A DNA stretch of 64,000 nt from Streptomyces albidoflavus (GTDB lineage Bacteria; Actinomycetota; Actinomycetes; Streptomycetales; Streptomycetaceae), in contig NZ_JOII01000006.1 in the NCBI RefSeq assembly GCF_000719955.1, forward strand, positions 1 through 64,000, given 5' to 3'. Below the pieces are notes generated by a model that was not told the origin of the DNA, made no database searches, and saw only the letters and a program-made list of their open reading frames with translations. How positions within the stretch are numbered: the first letter of the stretch is position 1; each line of letters opens with the position of its first letter. The position numbers were made by a program, and so were the translations under genes. Below are positions 29,086-37,461 of the stretch, piece after piece.

Positions 29086-29115
29086 ATGAGTTCCTTCCTC
29101 CAGATGTACGGCTGA
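29086..29115 (+). CDS. nine-residue leader ORF before the glycosyltransferase gene
   Basis: ATG 29086 encodes MSSFLQMYG and stops at TGA 29115. TTGCCG (29050-29055) and TACCTT (29074-29079) give promoter boxes with an 18-base spacer, placing the transcript start at the A of this ATG. It would therefore be a leaderless mini-ORF. Two hairpins and then a resistance-type glycosyltransferase gene follow, the layout of ribosome-stalling leaders that control macrolide resistance genes. Too short for coding statistics; the call rests on its context. Confidence 0.45.
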   Translation: MSSFLQMYG

Positions 29116-29126
29116 CGGCACCTTCC

Positions 29127-29202
29127 GGTCCGGGGCGCGGCGCGAGCCCCCCGGACCACCGCCGCGACCGCGCCCGCCCCTGACCGGGGCCGGGGCGCGG
29201 TC
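29127..29202 (+). promoter_or_regulatory. candidate attenuator hairpins before the glycosyltransferase gene
   Basis: Hairpin 1: GGTCCGGGG (29127-29135) with CCCCGGACC (29149-29157), starting 11 bases after the leader ORF stop. Hairpin 2: GACCGCGCCC (29166-29175) with GGGCGCGGTC (29193-29202). Both are fully paired. The second ends 43 bases before the gene start and may be the terminator-like member. Confidence 0.5.
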
Positions 29203-29245
29203 CGGTGACGCCGTCACCCGTTCATCACCGCAGGAAGAGTTCCCC

Positions 29246-30439
29246 ATGCAGCGCACCACGCGTCCGCGCGCCCACATCGCCATGGCCGGCGCGCCGATGG
29301 TCAGCCACATCCTCCCCAGCCTGGAGATCATCCGGGAGCTGGTCGCCCGCGGCCACCGGGTCACCTACGCCGCCGACCCGGCGGTCCGCGACCTGATCGC
29401 CCCGACCGGCGCCGAACTGGTCCCGGTCCCCTCCACCCTCCCGTTCGCCGACAACGTCTGGCCCGAGGACGGCGTCGAGGCCATGCGCCTCTTCGTCGCC
29501 GACGCCGCCCAGGCCCTCCCGCACCTGCGCGCCTTCTACGACGAGGACCCGGCCGACCTCTACCTCTACGACATCGGCGCCTACGCGGCCCGCGCCCTGG
29601 CCGAGTCCCAGTCCCGCCCGCACGTCCAGCTCTCCCCGACCTACGTCGCCTGGAAGGGGTACGAGGAGACGGTCGGCGCCGCCGTCCGGGCCCTGCCCGG
29701 CTACGAGGTGTACGCCAGGGAGGGCAACGCCTGGCTCGCCGGAAGCGGGGCGACCACGCGGGAGTTCGAGGAGTTCGCCGGCCTGCCCGCCCGGGCGCTG
29801 GCGACCGTGCCGCGCGCCATGCAGCCCTTCGCCGAACAGGTCGACCCGGACGTGGTCACCTTCGTCGGGCCCTGCTTCGGCGACCGGGCCGACCAGGGCA
29901 GCTGGCAGCGCCCGGCCGGGGCCGAAAAGGTCGTCCTGGTCTCGCTCGGCTCCGCCTACACCCAGCAGCCCGGCTTCTACCGGGCGTGCGTCGAGGCGTT
30001 CGGCGGGGACGCCCTGCCGGGCTGGCACGCCGTGCTCCAGATCGGCAGGCACACCGACCCGGCGGTGCTCGGCCCGCTCCCGGACGACGTGGAGGTGCAC
30101 CGCTGGGTGCCGCAGCTCTCCGTCCTGGCGCAGGCCGACGCCTTCGTCACCCACGCGGGGATGGGCGGCTCCAGTGAGGGGCTGTACTTCGGGGTGCCGA
30201 TGATCGCGGTGCCGCAGGGCGCCGAGCAGTTCGCCAACGCCGACCAGCTGGCCGCCCTCGGGGTGGCCCGGCGGATCGACACGGCCGAGGCCACCGCCGG
30301 GGCGCTGCGCTCCGCGCTCACCGCCCTCACCACCGACCCGGAGGTCGCCGCCCGCTCCGCGAAGCTCCGGGCCGAGCTGCGGGCCGAGGGCGGCACCGCC
30401 CGCGCGGCGGATCTGCTGGAGGCCGAACTGCCCGGCTGA
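29246..30439 (+). CDS. mgt: macrolide-type UDP-glycosyltransferase
   Basis: GT1-family glycosyltransferase (397 residues, GT-B fold) that resembles Streptomyces Mgt/OleD/OleI proteins, which inactivate macrolides by adding glucose from UDP-glucose. The N-terminal acceptor domain starts HIAMAGAPMVSHILPSLEII with the conserved histidine (H21) seen as catalytic base in this family. The C-terminal donor domain has VLVSLGSAY, HRWVPQLSVLAQADAFVTHAGMGGSSEGLYFGVP and PQGAEQFANADQL, the sugar-nucleotide signature. An AGGAAG site precedes ATG 29246. The upstream mini-ORF and hairpins suggest drug-induced expression. Acceptor specificity is not certain. Confidence 0.88.
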   Translation: MQRTTRPRAHIAMAGAPMVSHILPSLEIIRELVARGHRVTYAADPAVRDLIAPTGAELVPVPSTLPFADNVWPEDGVEAMRLFVADAAQALPHLRAFYDEDPADLYLYDIGAYAARALAESQSRPHVQLSPTYVAWKGYEETVGAAVRALPGYEVYAREGNAWLAGSGATTREFEEFAGLPARALATVPRAMQPFAEQVDPDVVTFVGPCFGDRADQGSWQRPAGAEKVVLVSLGSAYTQQPGFYRACVEAFGGDALPGWHAVLQIGRHTDPAVLGPLPDDVEVHRWVPQLSVLAQADAFVTHAGMGGSSEGLYFGVPMIAVPQGAEQFANADQLAALGVARRIDTAEATAGALRSALTALTTDPEVAARSAKLRAELRAEGGTARAADLLEAELPG

Positions 30440-30455
30440 CAGACGGAGTTCCCGG

Positions 30456-30487
30456 CCGCCGTCCGGTCCCGCACGGGCCGGGCGGCG
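30456..30487. terminator. bidirectional terminator between the glycosyltransferase and oxidoreductase genes
   Basis: GC-rich imperfect hairpin, CCGCCGTCCGG pairing with CCGGGCGGCGG, in the 49-base gap between two convergent genes. It could end transcription on both strands. Confidence 0.5.
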
Positions 30488-30488
30488 G

Positions 30489-31460
30489 TCAGGCCGCCGT
30501 CTCCTCGGCGACCTGGATCACGTGCTTGCCGCGGACCCCGCCGGACTCCAGGGCCCGGTGGGCGTCGGCGAGGCCGGCGAGCGGGCGCACCGTGTCGACC
30601 ACCGGGCGCAGGGCGCCGCTGTCCACGTAGCCGGTGAGTTCGCGCAGGAGGGCGGTGCGGGGGTTGCCGCTGAAGAAGCGGACGCGGCCCTTGCCGTGGA
30701 CGGTGGAGGCGAGGAGGTAGCCGAGGCTCGACGGGATGTGGTCGAGGTCGAAGCTGATCGCGACCATCCGCCCGCCCGGCGCCAGCCGGCGCCGCCAGAG
30801 GCGGTGGTCGGTCCCGGCGGTGTCCATGATGACGTCGAAGGGACCGAGGTCGCCGGGGCCGTACTCGGTGTAGCTGTACGCCTCGTCGGCGCCCAGTTCC
30901 TTCACGAAGTCCAGCAGGCGGGGCCCCGCCACCGCCGTGACATGGGCGCCCAGCGCCTTGCCGAGCTGGACGGCGACGCTGCCGACGCCGCCCGCCGCGC
31001 CGCGCACCAGCAGGCGTTCGCCGGGGCGCAGGCCCGCGTGGGCCTTCAGCGCGGTCAGGCCGGTGGTGCCGCCGGCGGGCAGCGAGGCGGCCTCGGTGAG
31101 GCTGACCGTCCGGGGGGCCCGCGCGATCCGGTCGGGGCGGATCGCGAGGTACTCGGCGGCGCTGCCCATGGTCCGGCCCAGCACGCCCCACACCCGGTCG
31201 CCGACGGCCGGGCCGCGCACGCCCGGGGTGACCTCGGCGACCTCGCCGGTGAAGTCGATGCCGGTGCGCTGCGGGAAGCGGCGGCCGGTCACCAGCCGGA
31301 CCCGGCCCGCGCGCCCGGCCAGCTCGCCGCCGTTGACGCTGGTGGCGCGCACCTTGACCAGCACCTCGCCCGGCTTCGGCACGGGGACGGGAAGACGCCC
31401 CTCGTAGAGGACCTCGGGCGGTCCGTAGCGGTCGAAGAGGGCGGCGCGCATCGTGGTCAT
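30489..31460 (-). CDS. NADP-dependent quinone oxidoreductase-like MDR protein
   Basis: Zinc-independent medium-chain dehydrogenase/reductase of the quinone oxidoreductase branch, 323 residues. The N-terminal GroES-like domain (EVLVKVRATSVNGGELAGRAG) lacks the zinc cysteines. The Rossmann motif reads LLVRGAAGGVGSVAVQLGKALGAHV. It should reduce quinones, enones or similar electrophiles with NAD(P)H. ATG 31460 (MTTMRAALF) is the start; the upstream part of the frame is Pro-rich and unlikely to be coding. It is divergent from a TetR gene, with an operator-like palindrome at 31552-31567 between them. Confidence 0.88.
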   Translation of the reverse strand: MTTMRAALFDRYGPPEVLYEGRLPVPVPKPGEVLVKVRATSVNGGELAGRAGRVRLVTGRRFPQRTGIDFTGEVAEVTPGVRGPAVGDRVWGVLGRTMGSAAEYLAIRPDRIARAPRTVSLTEAASLPAGGTTGLTALKAHAGLRPGERLLVRGAAGGVGSVAVQLGKALGAHVTAVAGPRLLDFVKELGADEAYSYTEYGPGDLGPFDVIMDTAGTDHRLWRRRLAPGGRMVAISFDLDHIPSSLGYLLASTVHGKGRVRFFSGNPRTALLRELTGYVDSGALRPVVDTVRPLAGLADAHRALESGGVRGKHVIQVAEETAA

Positions 31461-31551
31461 GGCGGGTCCTTGAGGGGGAGCGGGAGAGTGGAGGCGGGGC
31501 CCTGGGCCGGGCCCGTCCTCCACGCTAACCGGCTAACCGGAGGAACCCTTC

Positions 31552-31567
31552 CACTTGGCCTAAAGTG
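31552..31567. promoter_or_regulatory. TetR operator candidate overlapping a leaderless promoter
   Basis: CACTTGGCCTAAAGTG is an inverted repeat (CACTT/AAGTG, 6-base centre). It covers the likely -10 TAAAGT (31561-31566), which lies seven bases before ATG 31574, so the TetR mRNA would be leaderless. Just upstream, CTAACCGG occurs twice in tandem. Both could be bound by the adjacent regulator. Confidence 0.55.
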
Positions 31568-31573
31568 AGAGAC

Positions 31574-32227
31574 ATGCCTGCTCAGCCCTCTCGGAACAGC
31601 CCCGCCGACGGCCTGCGCGCCGACGCCCGCCACAACCGGGCCCGCATCCTCCAGGCGGCCCGCGCCGCCTACGCCGCCCACGGCATCGACGTCCCCGTCA
31701 CGACCATCGCGCGGCGCGCGGGCGTCGGCGTCGCCACGCTCTACCGGCGCTTCCCGACCCGGGACGCGCTGGTCGCCGAGGCGTTCACCGAGCAGTTCCA
31801 GGCGTGCGCGGCCGTCCTCGACGAGGCGCTGGCCGACCCCGACCCGTGGCGCGGCTTCCGCTCGCTGGTGGAGAAGGTCTGCGCCATGCAGGCCCGCGAC
31901 CGGGGTTTCACCGCCGCCTTCCTCGCCCGCTTCCCCGGCCTGCTCGACCCCGGGGGCGAGCGGGAGCGCGCCGAGGAGAAGCTCGCCTTGCTGGTGCGGC
32001 GCGCCCAGGAGGCCGGGGTGCTGCGCCCCGACTTCGACCCCAGTGACGTCGTCCTGGTGCTGCTCGCCAACAACGGCCTGGCCGGCGCCGACGAGGCCGC
32101 CTCCCGCCGCCTGACCGCGTACCTCCTGGAGTCGTTCCGGGCCGTCCCGGCGGCGGACGGGGCCCGCCGGGACGCGCTGCCGCCCCCGGCCCCGGTGGAG
32201 CTGCGGCAGCTCCACGAGGGGCCGTGA
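31574..32227 (+). CDS. TetR/AcrR family transcriptional regulator
   Basis: A 217-residue TetR protein with the DNA-binding segment HNRARILQAARAAYAAHGID, VPVTTIARRAGVGVATLYRRF at the N terminus and a C-terminal SBP56/TetR_C-like ligand domain of unknown specificity. ATG 31574 is chosen over GTG 31565 because the -10 box TAAAGT ends seven bases before it. It is divergent from the oxidoreductase gene and ends three bases before the end of the convergent MFS gene, so one or both may be its targets. Confidence 0.88.
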   Translation: MPAQPSRNSPADGLRADARHNRARILQAARAAYAAHGIDVPVTTIARRAGVGVATLYRRFPTRDALVAEAFTEQFQACAAVLDEALADPDPWRGFRSLVEKVCAMQARDRGFTAAFLARFPGLLDPGGERERAEEKLALLVRRAQEAGVLRPDFDPSDVVLVLLANNGLAGADEAASRRLTAYLLESFRAVPAADGARRDALPPPAPVELRQLHEGP

Positions 32228-32230
32228 GCG

Positions 32231-33550
32231 TCAGCCGCCGTCGCCCGCACCGCCGCCCGCGCCCGGCCCGTTGCCGGGTCCGGCGGTGCTCAGGGCGCGC
32301 CGGGTGAGGTGGCGGCCGGTGACGGAGAGCGGGGCGAGCGGCTGTTCGGGGGTGCCGAGCGGGGGCACCGGCAGCGGGGGCGTGCCCGTGGCGGTGAGGC
32401 CCCCGCGGCGGACCAGGCCGAAGGAGAGCGGGCGCGTGGTGGTGTGGACGGCGACCAGGGTGAGCGGCGCCGCCAGCAGCACCAGGGTCGTGCCGAGCAC
32501 CAGCCCCATCACCGGGAACCCGGCGTGCTCCGAGAGGAGCGAACCGGCGAGCGGGCCGAAGGCCACCCCCAGCGCGGAGGCCGAGCCGACCATCACGGCC
32601 CAGCGGCCGCGCGGGTCGAGGTGGGCGCCGAGGCCGATCAGGTAGGAGAGGACGGCGGGGTAGAGGGTGTTCCAGGCGATCTCCCCGGTGGCGAAGGCGG
32701 TGAGCCCGTCGGCGCGGGCGCTGGCCGCGATGCAGCCGGCGATCAGCACGGTGCCGACGCCGATCGGTGCGGCCCGGCCGAACCGGGCGCCCAGCGCGCT
32801 CGCGCCGAGGATGCCGAGGAGCCCGGCGCCGAGGGCCGCGGCGAAGACCGCGCCGACGGCGGCCTCGCTCAGCCCGGCCTGGTCGGTGCCGATCCGGCCG
32901 CTCACGCCCCACAGGGCGTTCTGGCAGAGCGCCCACAGGACGATCGCCCCGGCCAGCACCCCGCCCGCGCGCCGGTGCGGCAGCGGGGAGCCGACGGTGG
33001 CCACGGAGGGGTCGCGGCTGTCGGGGAGGTGGCCGGTGGCGGGCCAGACGAGCAGGGCCACCACGGCCACCGCCGCCAGCGGCAGGCCGTGGCCGCCGCC
33101 GAGCGCGGGCAGTATCAGGTAGAGGGCGCCCGCCGTGGCGGAGACGGCGAGCAGCCCGAGGGTGGAGGCGCGGTGCGGGTCGCGCCGGGCGGCGATCCGG
33201 CCCGCGGCGACCGTCATGGTGGTGCCCGAGCCGAACCCGCCGACGGCGGCGCCGGCCACCACCAGCGGCAGCACGGTGGTCGCGGCGGCGGTGCCGTACC
33301 CGGCGGCCGTCAGCAGCAGTCCCGCCCGCGACAGCCGCCGCGCGCCGAGCCGCTCCACGCGCGAGGCGAGGAGGAAACCGGCCGACGCGGAGCAGAGCAG
33401 CAGGACGCTGCCGAGGACTCCGGCCTGGGGGGTGGTGAGGGGGAGGTGGTCGTCGAGCCGTCCGACCAGGGTCGGCAGCAGGTACGAGGCGAGGTAGCCG
33501 GCGGTGAACAGGGCGACGAGGGGCCAGGCGGCACGGTGGCGCGAGGACAC
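32231..33550 (-). CDS. MFS transporter
   Basis: Major facilitator superfamily permease of about 439 residues with roughly twelve hydrophobic helices (WPLVALFTAGYLASYLLPTL at the N terminus, LAGAIVLWALCQNALWG in the middle, MGLVLGTTLVLLAAPLTLVA near the end) and a basic loop RVERLGARRLSR after helix 2. GTG 33550 (VSSRHRAAWPL), preceded by AAGGAA, is preferred; the frame extends to 33685 through a stretch that does not look like protein. The C-terminal 50 residues are Pro/Gly-rich and probably disordered. Substrate unknown; export of a drug or small metabolite is plausible given the TetR neighbour. Confidence 0.85.
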   Translation of the reverse strand: MSSRHRAAWPLVALFTAGYLASYLLPTLVGRLDDHLPLTTPQAGVLGSVLLLCSASAGFLLASRVERLGARRLSRAGLLLTAAGYGTAAATTVLPLVVAGAAVGGFGSGTTMTVAAGRIAARRDPHRASTLGLLAVSATAGALYLILPALGGGHGLPLAAVAVVALLVWPATGHLPDSRDPSVATVGSPLPHRRAGGVLAGAIVLWALCQNALWGVSGRIGTDQAGLSEAAVGAVFAAALGAGLLGILGASALGARFGRAAPIGVGTVLIAGCIAASARADGLTAFATGEIAWNTLYPAVLSYLIGLGAHLDPRGRWAVMVGSASALGVAFGPLAGSLLSEHAGFPVMGLVLGTTLVLLAAPLTLVAVHTTTRPLSFGLVRRGGLTATGTPPLPVPPLGTPEQPLAPLSVTGRHLTRRALSTAGPGNGPGAGGGAGDGG

Positions 33551-34063
33551 AGGCGTTCCTTGAAGAAGGCATGCCGAGAAGGCACGCAGGAAGCGAGAGA
33601 GGTGGGAGTCGCTTCCGTTCCGACCACGAGTGGGGGGAAGCGCGGGCCAATTTGTATCAAGCGCGCGGACGCGCCGGACAGCCAACCCGCAGTGATGCCG
33701 GTCACATTATGTTTGCATTCCGCTTACCCGGGTATCCCCGGCTGAACTCCCAGCTCAGGGGGGCGTGTTGAGGTTCCGCTTAGCGTTCGCCGAGGGGAGT
33801 GCGCACGAAACGGGCCGAGGCGCTGACACGCGCCCCGGCCCGTCGTCTGACGCTCCGCCAGGCGGAAGCACCCCGGCGCGCGCCTCTTCGCGCCGATTAC
33901 GCCCCCCATCCGTGCGGGCACGCCTCGGAGACTCCCCGCCCGCCGCCCGGAACTCCGCCCGTGATCCGCCACCTGGCCGAGCGCACCGGGGCTCGCCGCA
34001 CGGCACCCCGGGCGTGCGCCCGTCAGCGTGCCGCGCTCTCTCCGTACCGTCCGTGCGCCGGTG
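33551..34063. other. 513-base gap without a supported gene
   Basis: This gap separates the MFS gene from the GH4 gene, both on the minus strand. A likely MFS promoter lies near 33700 (CATAAT on the minus strand at 33711-33706). One hairpin, ACGGGCCG (33810-33817) with CGGCCCGT (33836-33843), could be a terminator. The few open frames here are Arg/Pro-rich and have no recognisable motif. Confidence 0.6.
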
Positions 34064-35398
34064 TCACGCCCCCGCGCGGGCCAGGACGCGTTCGGCCGCC
34101 GCCACCGAGTCGACCAGGGGGTGCAGCGCCACCGCGCGCAGCGCCGCCTCGCGGTCCTTGAAGAGCGCCGCCTCGATCGTGGCCCGCTCCACCGCCTTCA
34201 GCTGGAGCACCAGCCCCAGTTCCGCCGGGCCCAGCGGCACCGGCGACACCACCGGCCGCACCCCGGAACCGTCCACCTCGCACACCGTCTCGACCACCGC
34301 GTCGGCCGGCAGCGCCGGCAGCACCAGCGGGGCGCCGGGCCCGCCCGCGCCGTTGCGCACGTTGAGGATGAGCCGGGCCGGCCGGTCCCGGGCCAGCGCC
34401 CGCATCAGGGCCAGCGCCACCTGGTCGTACCCGCCGCCGTCCAGGTCGCAGGTGTCCCGCTCCCAGCCGCCGGAGGCCGCCCGGCTCTCCGCCATGTACG
34501 TCTCCTCGCGCTCCAGGCGGGTCCGCTCCCAGAGCGCGAAGGCCCGCTCGGGCTGCCGCTGGGCCTCGGCGAAGAAGGCGGACTGCTGCCCGTCGAGGAA
34601 GGCGCCCCGGGTCTGCTCGGCCGCCCGTACCGCCGCCAGCGTCTCGCGGCGGAAGTAGTAGTAGTGCAGGTACTCGTTGGGCAGCGCGCCCAGCGCCCGC
34701 AGCCAGGTCGCGCCGAAGAGGCGGCCCTCCTCGAACGAGCCGAGCGCCGCCTCGTCGGCGAGCAGCCCCGGCAGCAGGTCGCGGCCGTCGGGGGTGGTGA
34801 GGGAGCGCAGCCAGCCGAGGTGGTTGAGGCCGACGTAGTCGTAGCCGACGGTGTCCGGGTCGGCGCCGGCCGCCCGGGCCGCCCGGCGGACCAGGCCCAC
34901 CGGGGAGTCGCAGATGCCGGTCACCCGCGAGCCGAGCACGGAGGCCATCGCCTCGGTGACCGTCCCGGCCGGGTTGGTGAAGTTGATGACCCGGGCGCCG
35001 GGGGCGAGTTCGGCGATCCGCTCGGCGATCCTGAGCGCCACGGGGACGGTACGCAGTCCGTACAGCACGCCGCCCGCGCCCACCGTCTCCTGGCCGAGCA
35101 GCCCCTCGGAGAGCGGGATGTGCTCGTCGGCGACGCGGCCCGCGGTGCCGCCGACCCGGATCGCGGAGAAGACGAAGTCGGCGCCGCGCACCGCCTCGTC
35201 GAGGCTCTCGGCGACCACCACGCGCGGCAGTCCGCCGCCGTCCGCCGGACGCGGCAGCCCGTCGAGGACCGAGCGCATCACGCCGGCCCGCAGCGGGTCG
35301 GTGTCGTACAGGGTCAGGGTGTCGACCTCGCTCCCCGCCAGCGCCCGGTACACCAGCGGGACGCGGAAGCCGCCGCCCCCGAGAATCGTCAGCCTCAT
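34064..35398 (-). CDS. 6-phospho-beta-glucosidase, glycoside hydrolase family 4
   Basis: NAD- and metal-dependent GH4 enzyme that cleaves phosphorylated beta-glucosides by an oxidation-elimination mechanism. The 444-residue protein has the NAD site LTILGGGGFRVPLV at the N terminus, the metal ligands C163 (TGICDSPVG) and H193 (VGLNHLGW), and the NFTNPAGTVTEA segment. ATG 35398 (MRLTILGGGGF) is clear. It is divergent from a PfkB kinase across 77 bases, and the two may form one sugar-use module. No PTS transporter gene is next to it, so the source of the phosphorylated substrate is unknown. Confidence 0.9.
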   Translation of the reverse strand: MRLTILGGGGFRVPLVYRALAGSEVDTLTLYDTDPLRAGVMRSVLDGLPRPADGGGLPRVVVAESLDEAVRGADFVFSAIRVGGTAGRVADEHIPLSEGLLGQETVGAGGVLYGLRTVPVALRIAERIAELAPGARVINFTNPAGTVTEAMASVLGSRVTGICDSPVGLVRRAARAAGADPDTVGYDYVGLNHLGWLRSLTTPDGRDLLPGLLADEAALGSFEEGRLFGATWLRALGALPNEYLHYYYFRRETLAAVRAAEQTRGAFLDGQQSAFFAEAQRQPERAFALWERTRLEREETYMAESRAASGGWERDTCDLDGGGYDQVALALMRALARDRPARLILNVRNGAGGPGAPLVLPALPADAVVETVCEVDGSGVRPVVSPVPLGPAELGLVLQLKAVERATIEAALFKDREAALRAVALHPLVDSVAAAERVLARAGA

Positions 35399-35475
35399 GG
35401 GGCGGAACGTACCGCATGGAACGGGTACGCGGTCGGGCAGACTGTCCAGATCCGCACCACGCAGGGGAGTCCGCC

Positions 35476-36618
35476 GTGAGCCTGGCCGAAGGAGACCGCA
35501 CGCCGCACCGCACCGCCGGTGTGGACCCACTGGCGGGGCTGCGCCGCCCCGGCGACCCGCCGGTGGACGTCTACCTGACGGGCACGGTCTTCCTCGACAT
35601 CATCTTCACCGGCCTCGACTCGGCACCGGTGCGCGGCACCGAGTCCTGGGCGCGCGGCATGGGCTCCAGCCCCGGCGGCGTCGCCAACATGGCCACCGCC
35701 CTCGCCCGCCTCGGCCTGCGCACCGCACTGGCGGCCGCCTTCGGTGACGACCACTACGGCGAGTACTGCTGGGACGCGCTGGAGAGCGGCGAGGGGATCG
35801 ACCTCACCGGCTCCCGCCGCGTCGGCGGCTGGCACTCCCCGGTGACGGTCTCGATGGCCTACGAGGACGAGCGGACGATGGTCTCGCACGGCCACGAGGC
35901 CCCCGTCGACCTGGCCCCCGTCCCCGCCCACCCGCCGCGCGCCCGCGCCGCGGTGGCCGCCCTCGCGCCCGGCGTGCGCGCCCCCTGGATCGCCGAGGCG
36001 GCCCGCGCCGGTACGCGCGTCTTCGGCGACGTCGGCTGGGACGACACCGGCACCTGGGACCTGGACGCCCTGCCCGACCTGGAGCACTGCGAGGCGTTCC
36101 TGCCCAACGCCGCCGAGGCGATGCGCTACACCCGCACCGACTGCCCCCGGGCGGCGGCCCGCGCGCTGGCCGACCGGGTGCCGCTCGCCGTCGTCACCCT
36201 CGGCTCCCAGGGGGCGTACGCCGTCGACGGGCGGACCGGGGAGACCGCCGACGTGCCCGCCATCGCGGTCGACGCGCTCGACCCGACCGGCGCGGGGGAC
36301 GTCTTCGTCGCCGGGTTCGTCACCGGGACGCTCGCCGGGTGGCCGCTGGCCGACCGGCTCGCCTTCGCCGGGCTGACGGCGGCGCTCTCGGTGCAGGAGT
36401 TCGGCGGCTCGCTCTCGGCGCCGGGGTGGACGGAGGTGGCGGCCTGGTGGCGGCGGGTGCGGGCGTACACCCGGACCTCGGCGCGCTCCGCCCACGGCCA
36501 CGACCCGCAGGCGCTGCGGCGGTACGCCTTCCTGGAGGACCTGGTCCCCGAGGTGCCGGCCACGGCCTGGCCGCTGCGGCGCGCGGTGCCGACCATCGGT
36601 TTCGGGAGGTCCGCCTGA
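35476..36618 (+). CDS. PfkB family carbohydrate kinase
   Basis: Ribokinase-fold sugar or nucleoside kinase, 380 residues. It has the N-terminal substrate segment (GSSPGGVANMATALARLGL), an FGDDHYG signature, VTLGSQGAYAV, and the anion-hole/catalytic motif DPTGAGDVF with base D275. GTG 35476 is preferred to ATG 35416, which lies in the promoter region. Its phosphorylated product could link to the divergent GH4 gene; the substrate is not readable. Confidence 0.88.
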   Translation: MSLAEGDRTPHRTAGVDPLAGLRRPGDPPVDVYLTGTVFLDIIFTGLDSAPVRGTESWARGMGSSPGGVANMATALARLGLRTALAAAFGDDHYGEYCWDALESGEGIDLTGSRRVGGWHSPVTVSMAYEDERTMVSHGHEAPVDLAPVPAHPPRARAAVAALAPGVRAPWIAEAARAGTRVFGDVGWDDTGTWDLDALPDLEHCEAFLPNAAEAMRYTRTDCPRAAARALADRVPLAVVTLGSQGAYAVDGRTGETADVPAIAVDALDPTGAGDVFVAGFVTGTLAGWPLADRLAFAGLTAALSVQEFGGSLSAPGWTEVAAWWRRVRAYTRTSARSAHGHDPQALRRYAFLEDLVPEVPATAWPLRRAVPTIGFGRSA

Positions 36619-36683
36619 CGGCGCGTCCCCCGACCGGGTGAACCCGCACGGGGGGTCGGGTTCCCCCCACCCTCGGAGGTCGC

Positions 36684-36702
36684 TAAGGTAAGCCTTACCT
36701 TA
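36684..36702. promoter_or_regulatory. iron box (DmdR1/IdeR-type operator)
   Basis: TAAGGTAAGCCTTACCTTA is a perfect 19-bp palindrome that closely matches the DtxR/IdeR/DmdR consensus (TTAGGTTAGGCTAACCTAA). It lies 16 bases before the start of the DUF2470 gene and overlaps the likely -10 box, so iron-loaded DmdR1 should repress the gene. Confidence 0.88.
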
Positions 36703-36717
36703 CCGAAGGGGCACCTG

Positions 36718-37395
36718 ATGTACGCGCACGCCCGAGACGGGGAGCCGACCCCCGCCCAGCGAGTCCGCTCCGTGGTCGAGGCCGCGGATTCACTGACCGT
36801 CACCACCGACGGCCACAGCATCGGCCTGGTCGGCCTGCACACCGTGGACGCCAGCGGCGGCCTCACCCTCCACGACCCGCCCGGCGAGCACCTCGGGGCC
36901 GAACTCGACGCCTCCCTCGGCGGAACCCTCCCCGCCGTCGTGGAGTTCACCGACGTGGCCCCCGTCCACCTGCGCGACCGCGTCCGCGCCCGGCTCAGCC
37001 TGCACGGCTGGCTCGGCACCGCCGCCGACCGCGGCCTGCACCTGCACACCGAGTACGCCGTCCTCGCCGAGCACGGCCGCAGCCGCCGCATCGGCGTCGA
37101 CGAACTGGTCGTGGCCCAGCCCGACCCGCTGGCCCGCGCCGAGGCCGAACTCCTCTCCCACCTCGACTCGGCCCACGAGGACATGGTGCGGGCGCTGGCG
37201 CGGCTCGCCCCCGCCGACGTACGGGCGGCTGCCGTGCGGGTGCGTCCCGCCCGGCTCGACCAGTACGGGATCACCCTGCGGTTCGAGCACGCCGGGCGCA
37301 GCCACCAGGAGGTGCGGCTGGGGTTCGGGAAGGTCGTGCGGTACCCCGAAGAGGTGGGGGAGGGGATTCGCGGGCTGGTGGTCGGCAGGGTGTGA
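36718..37395 (+). CDS. DUF2470 domain-containing protein, iron-regulated
   Basis: A 225-residue protein whose C-terminal third (DPLARAEAELLSHLDSAHEDMV, RLDQYGITLRF) is the DUF2470 domain found at the C terminus of heme oxygenase-like/HugZ and heme-utilisation proteins. The N-terminal part (SLTVTTDGHSIGLVGLHTVD, GWLGTAADRGLHLHTEYAVL) looks like the split-barrel flavin/heme-binding fold of that group. Together with the iron box just upstream, this points to heme or iron handling under iron limitation. AAGGGG precedes ATG 36718. Enzyme activity is not established by sequence. Confidence 0.85.
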   Translation: MYAHARDGEPTPAQRVRSVVEAADSLTVTTDGHSIGLVGLHTVDASGGLTLHDPPGEHLGAELDASLGGTLPAVVEFTDVAPVHLRDRVRARLSLHGWLGTAADRGLHLHTEYAVLAEHGRSRRIGVDELVVAQPDPLARAEAELLSHLDSAHEDMVRALARLAPADVRAAAVRVRPARLDQYGITLRFEHAGRSHQEVRLGFGKVVRYPEEVGEGIRGLVVGRV

Positions 37396-37461
37396 CCCTC
37401 ATGTGCCGGGCGGGCTGTTCGCTTGGCGGGGGCGCCCCTTGACCGTGCCGGTCATGGAGGT

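Noticed and set aside
33551..34063. Several open frames of 60-120 codons in the gap before the GH4 gene.
   Set aside because: Arg/Pro-rich translations in multiple frames, no motif, no binding site and no bias toward one frame.
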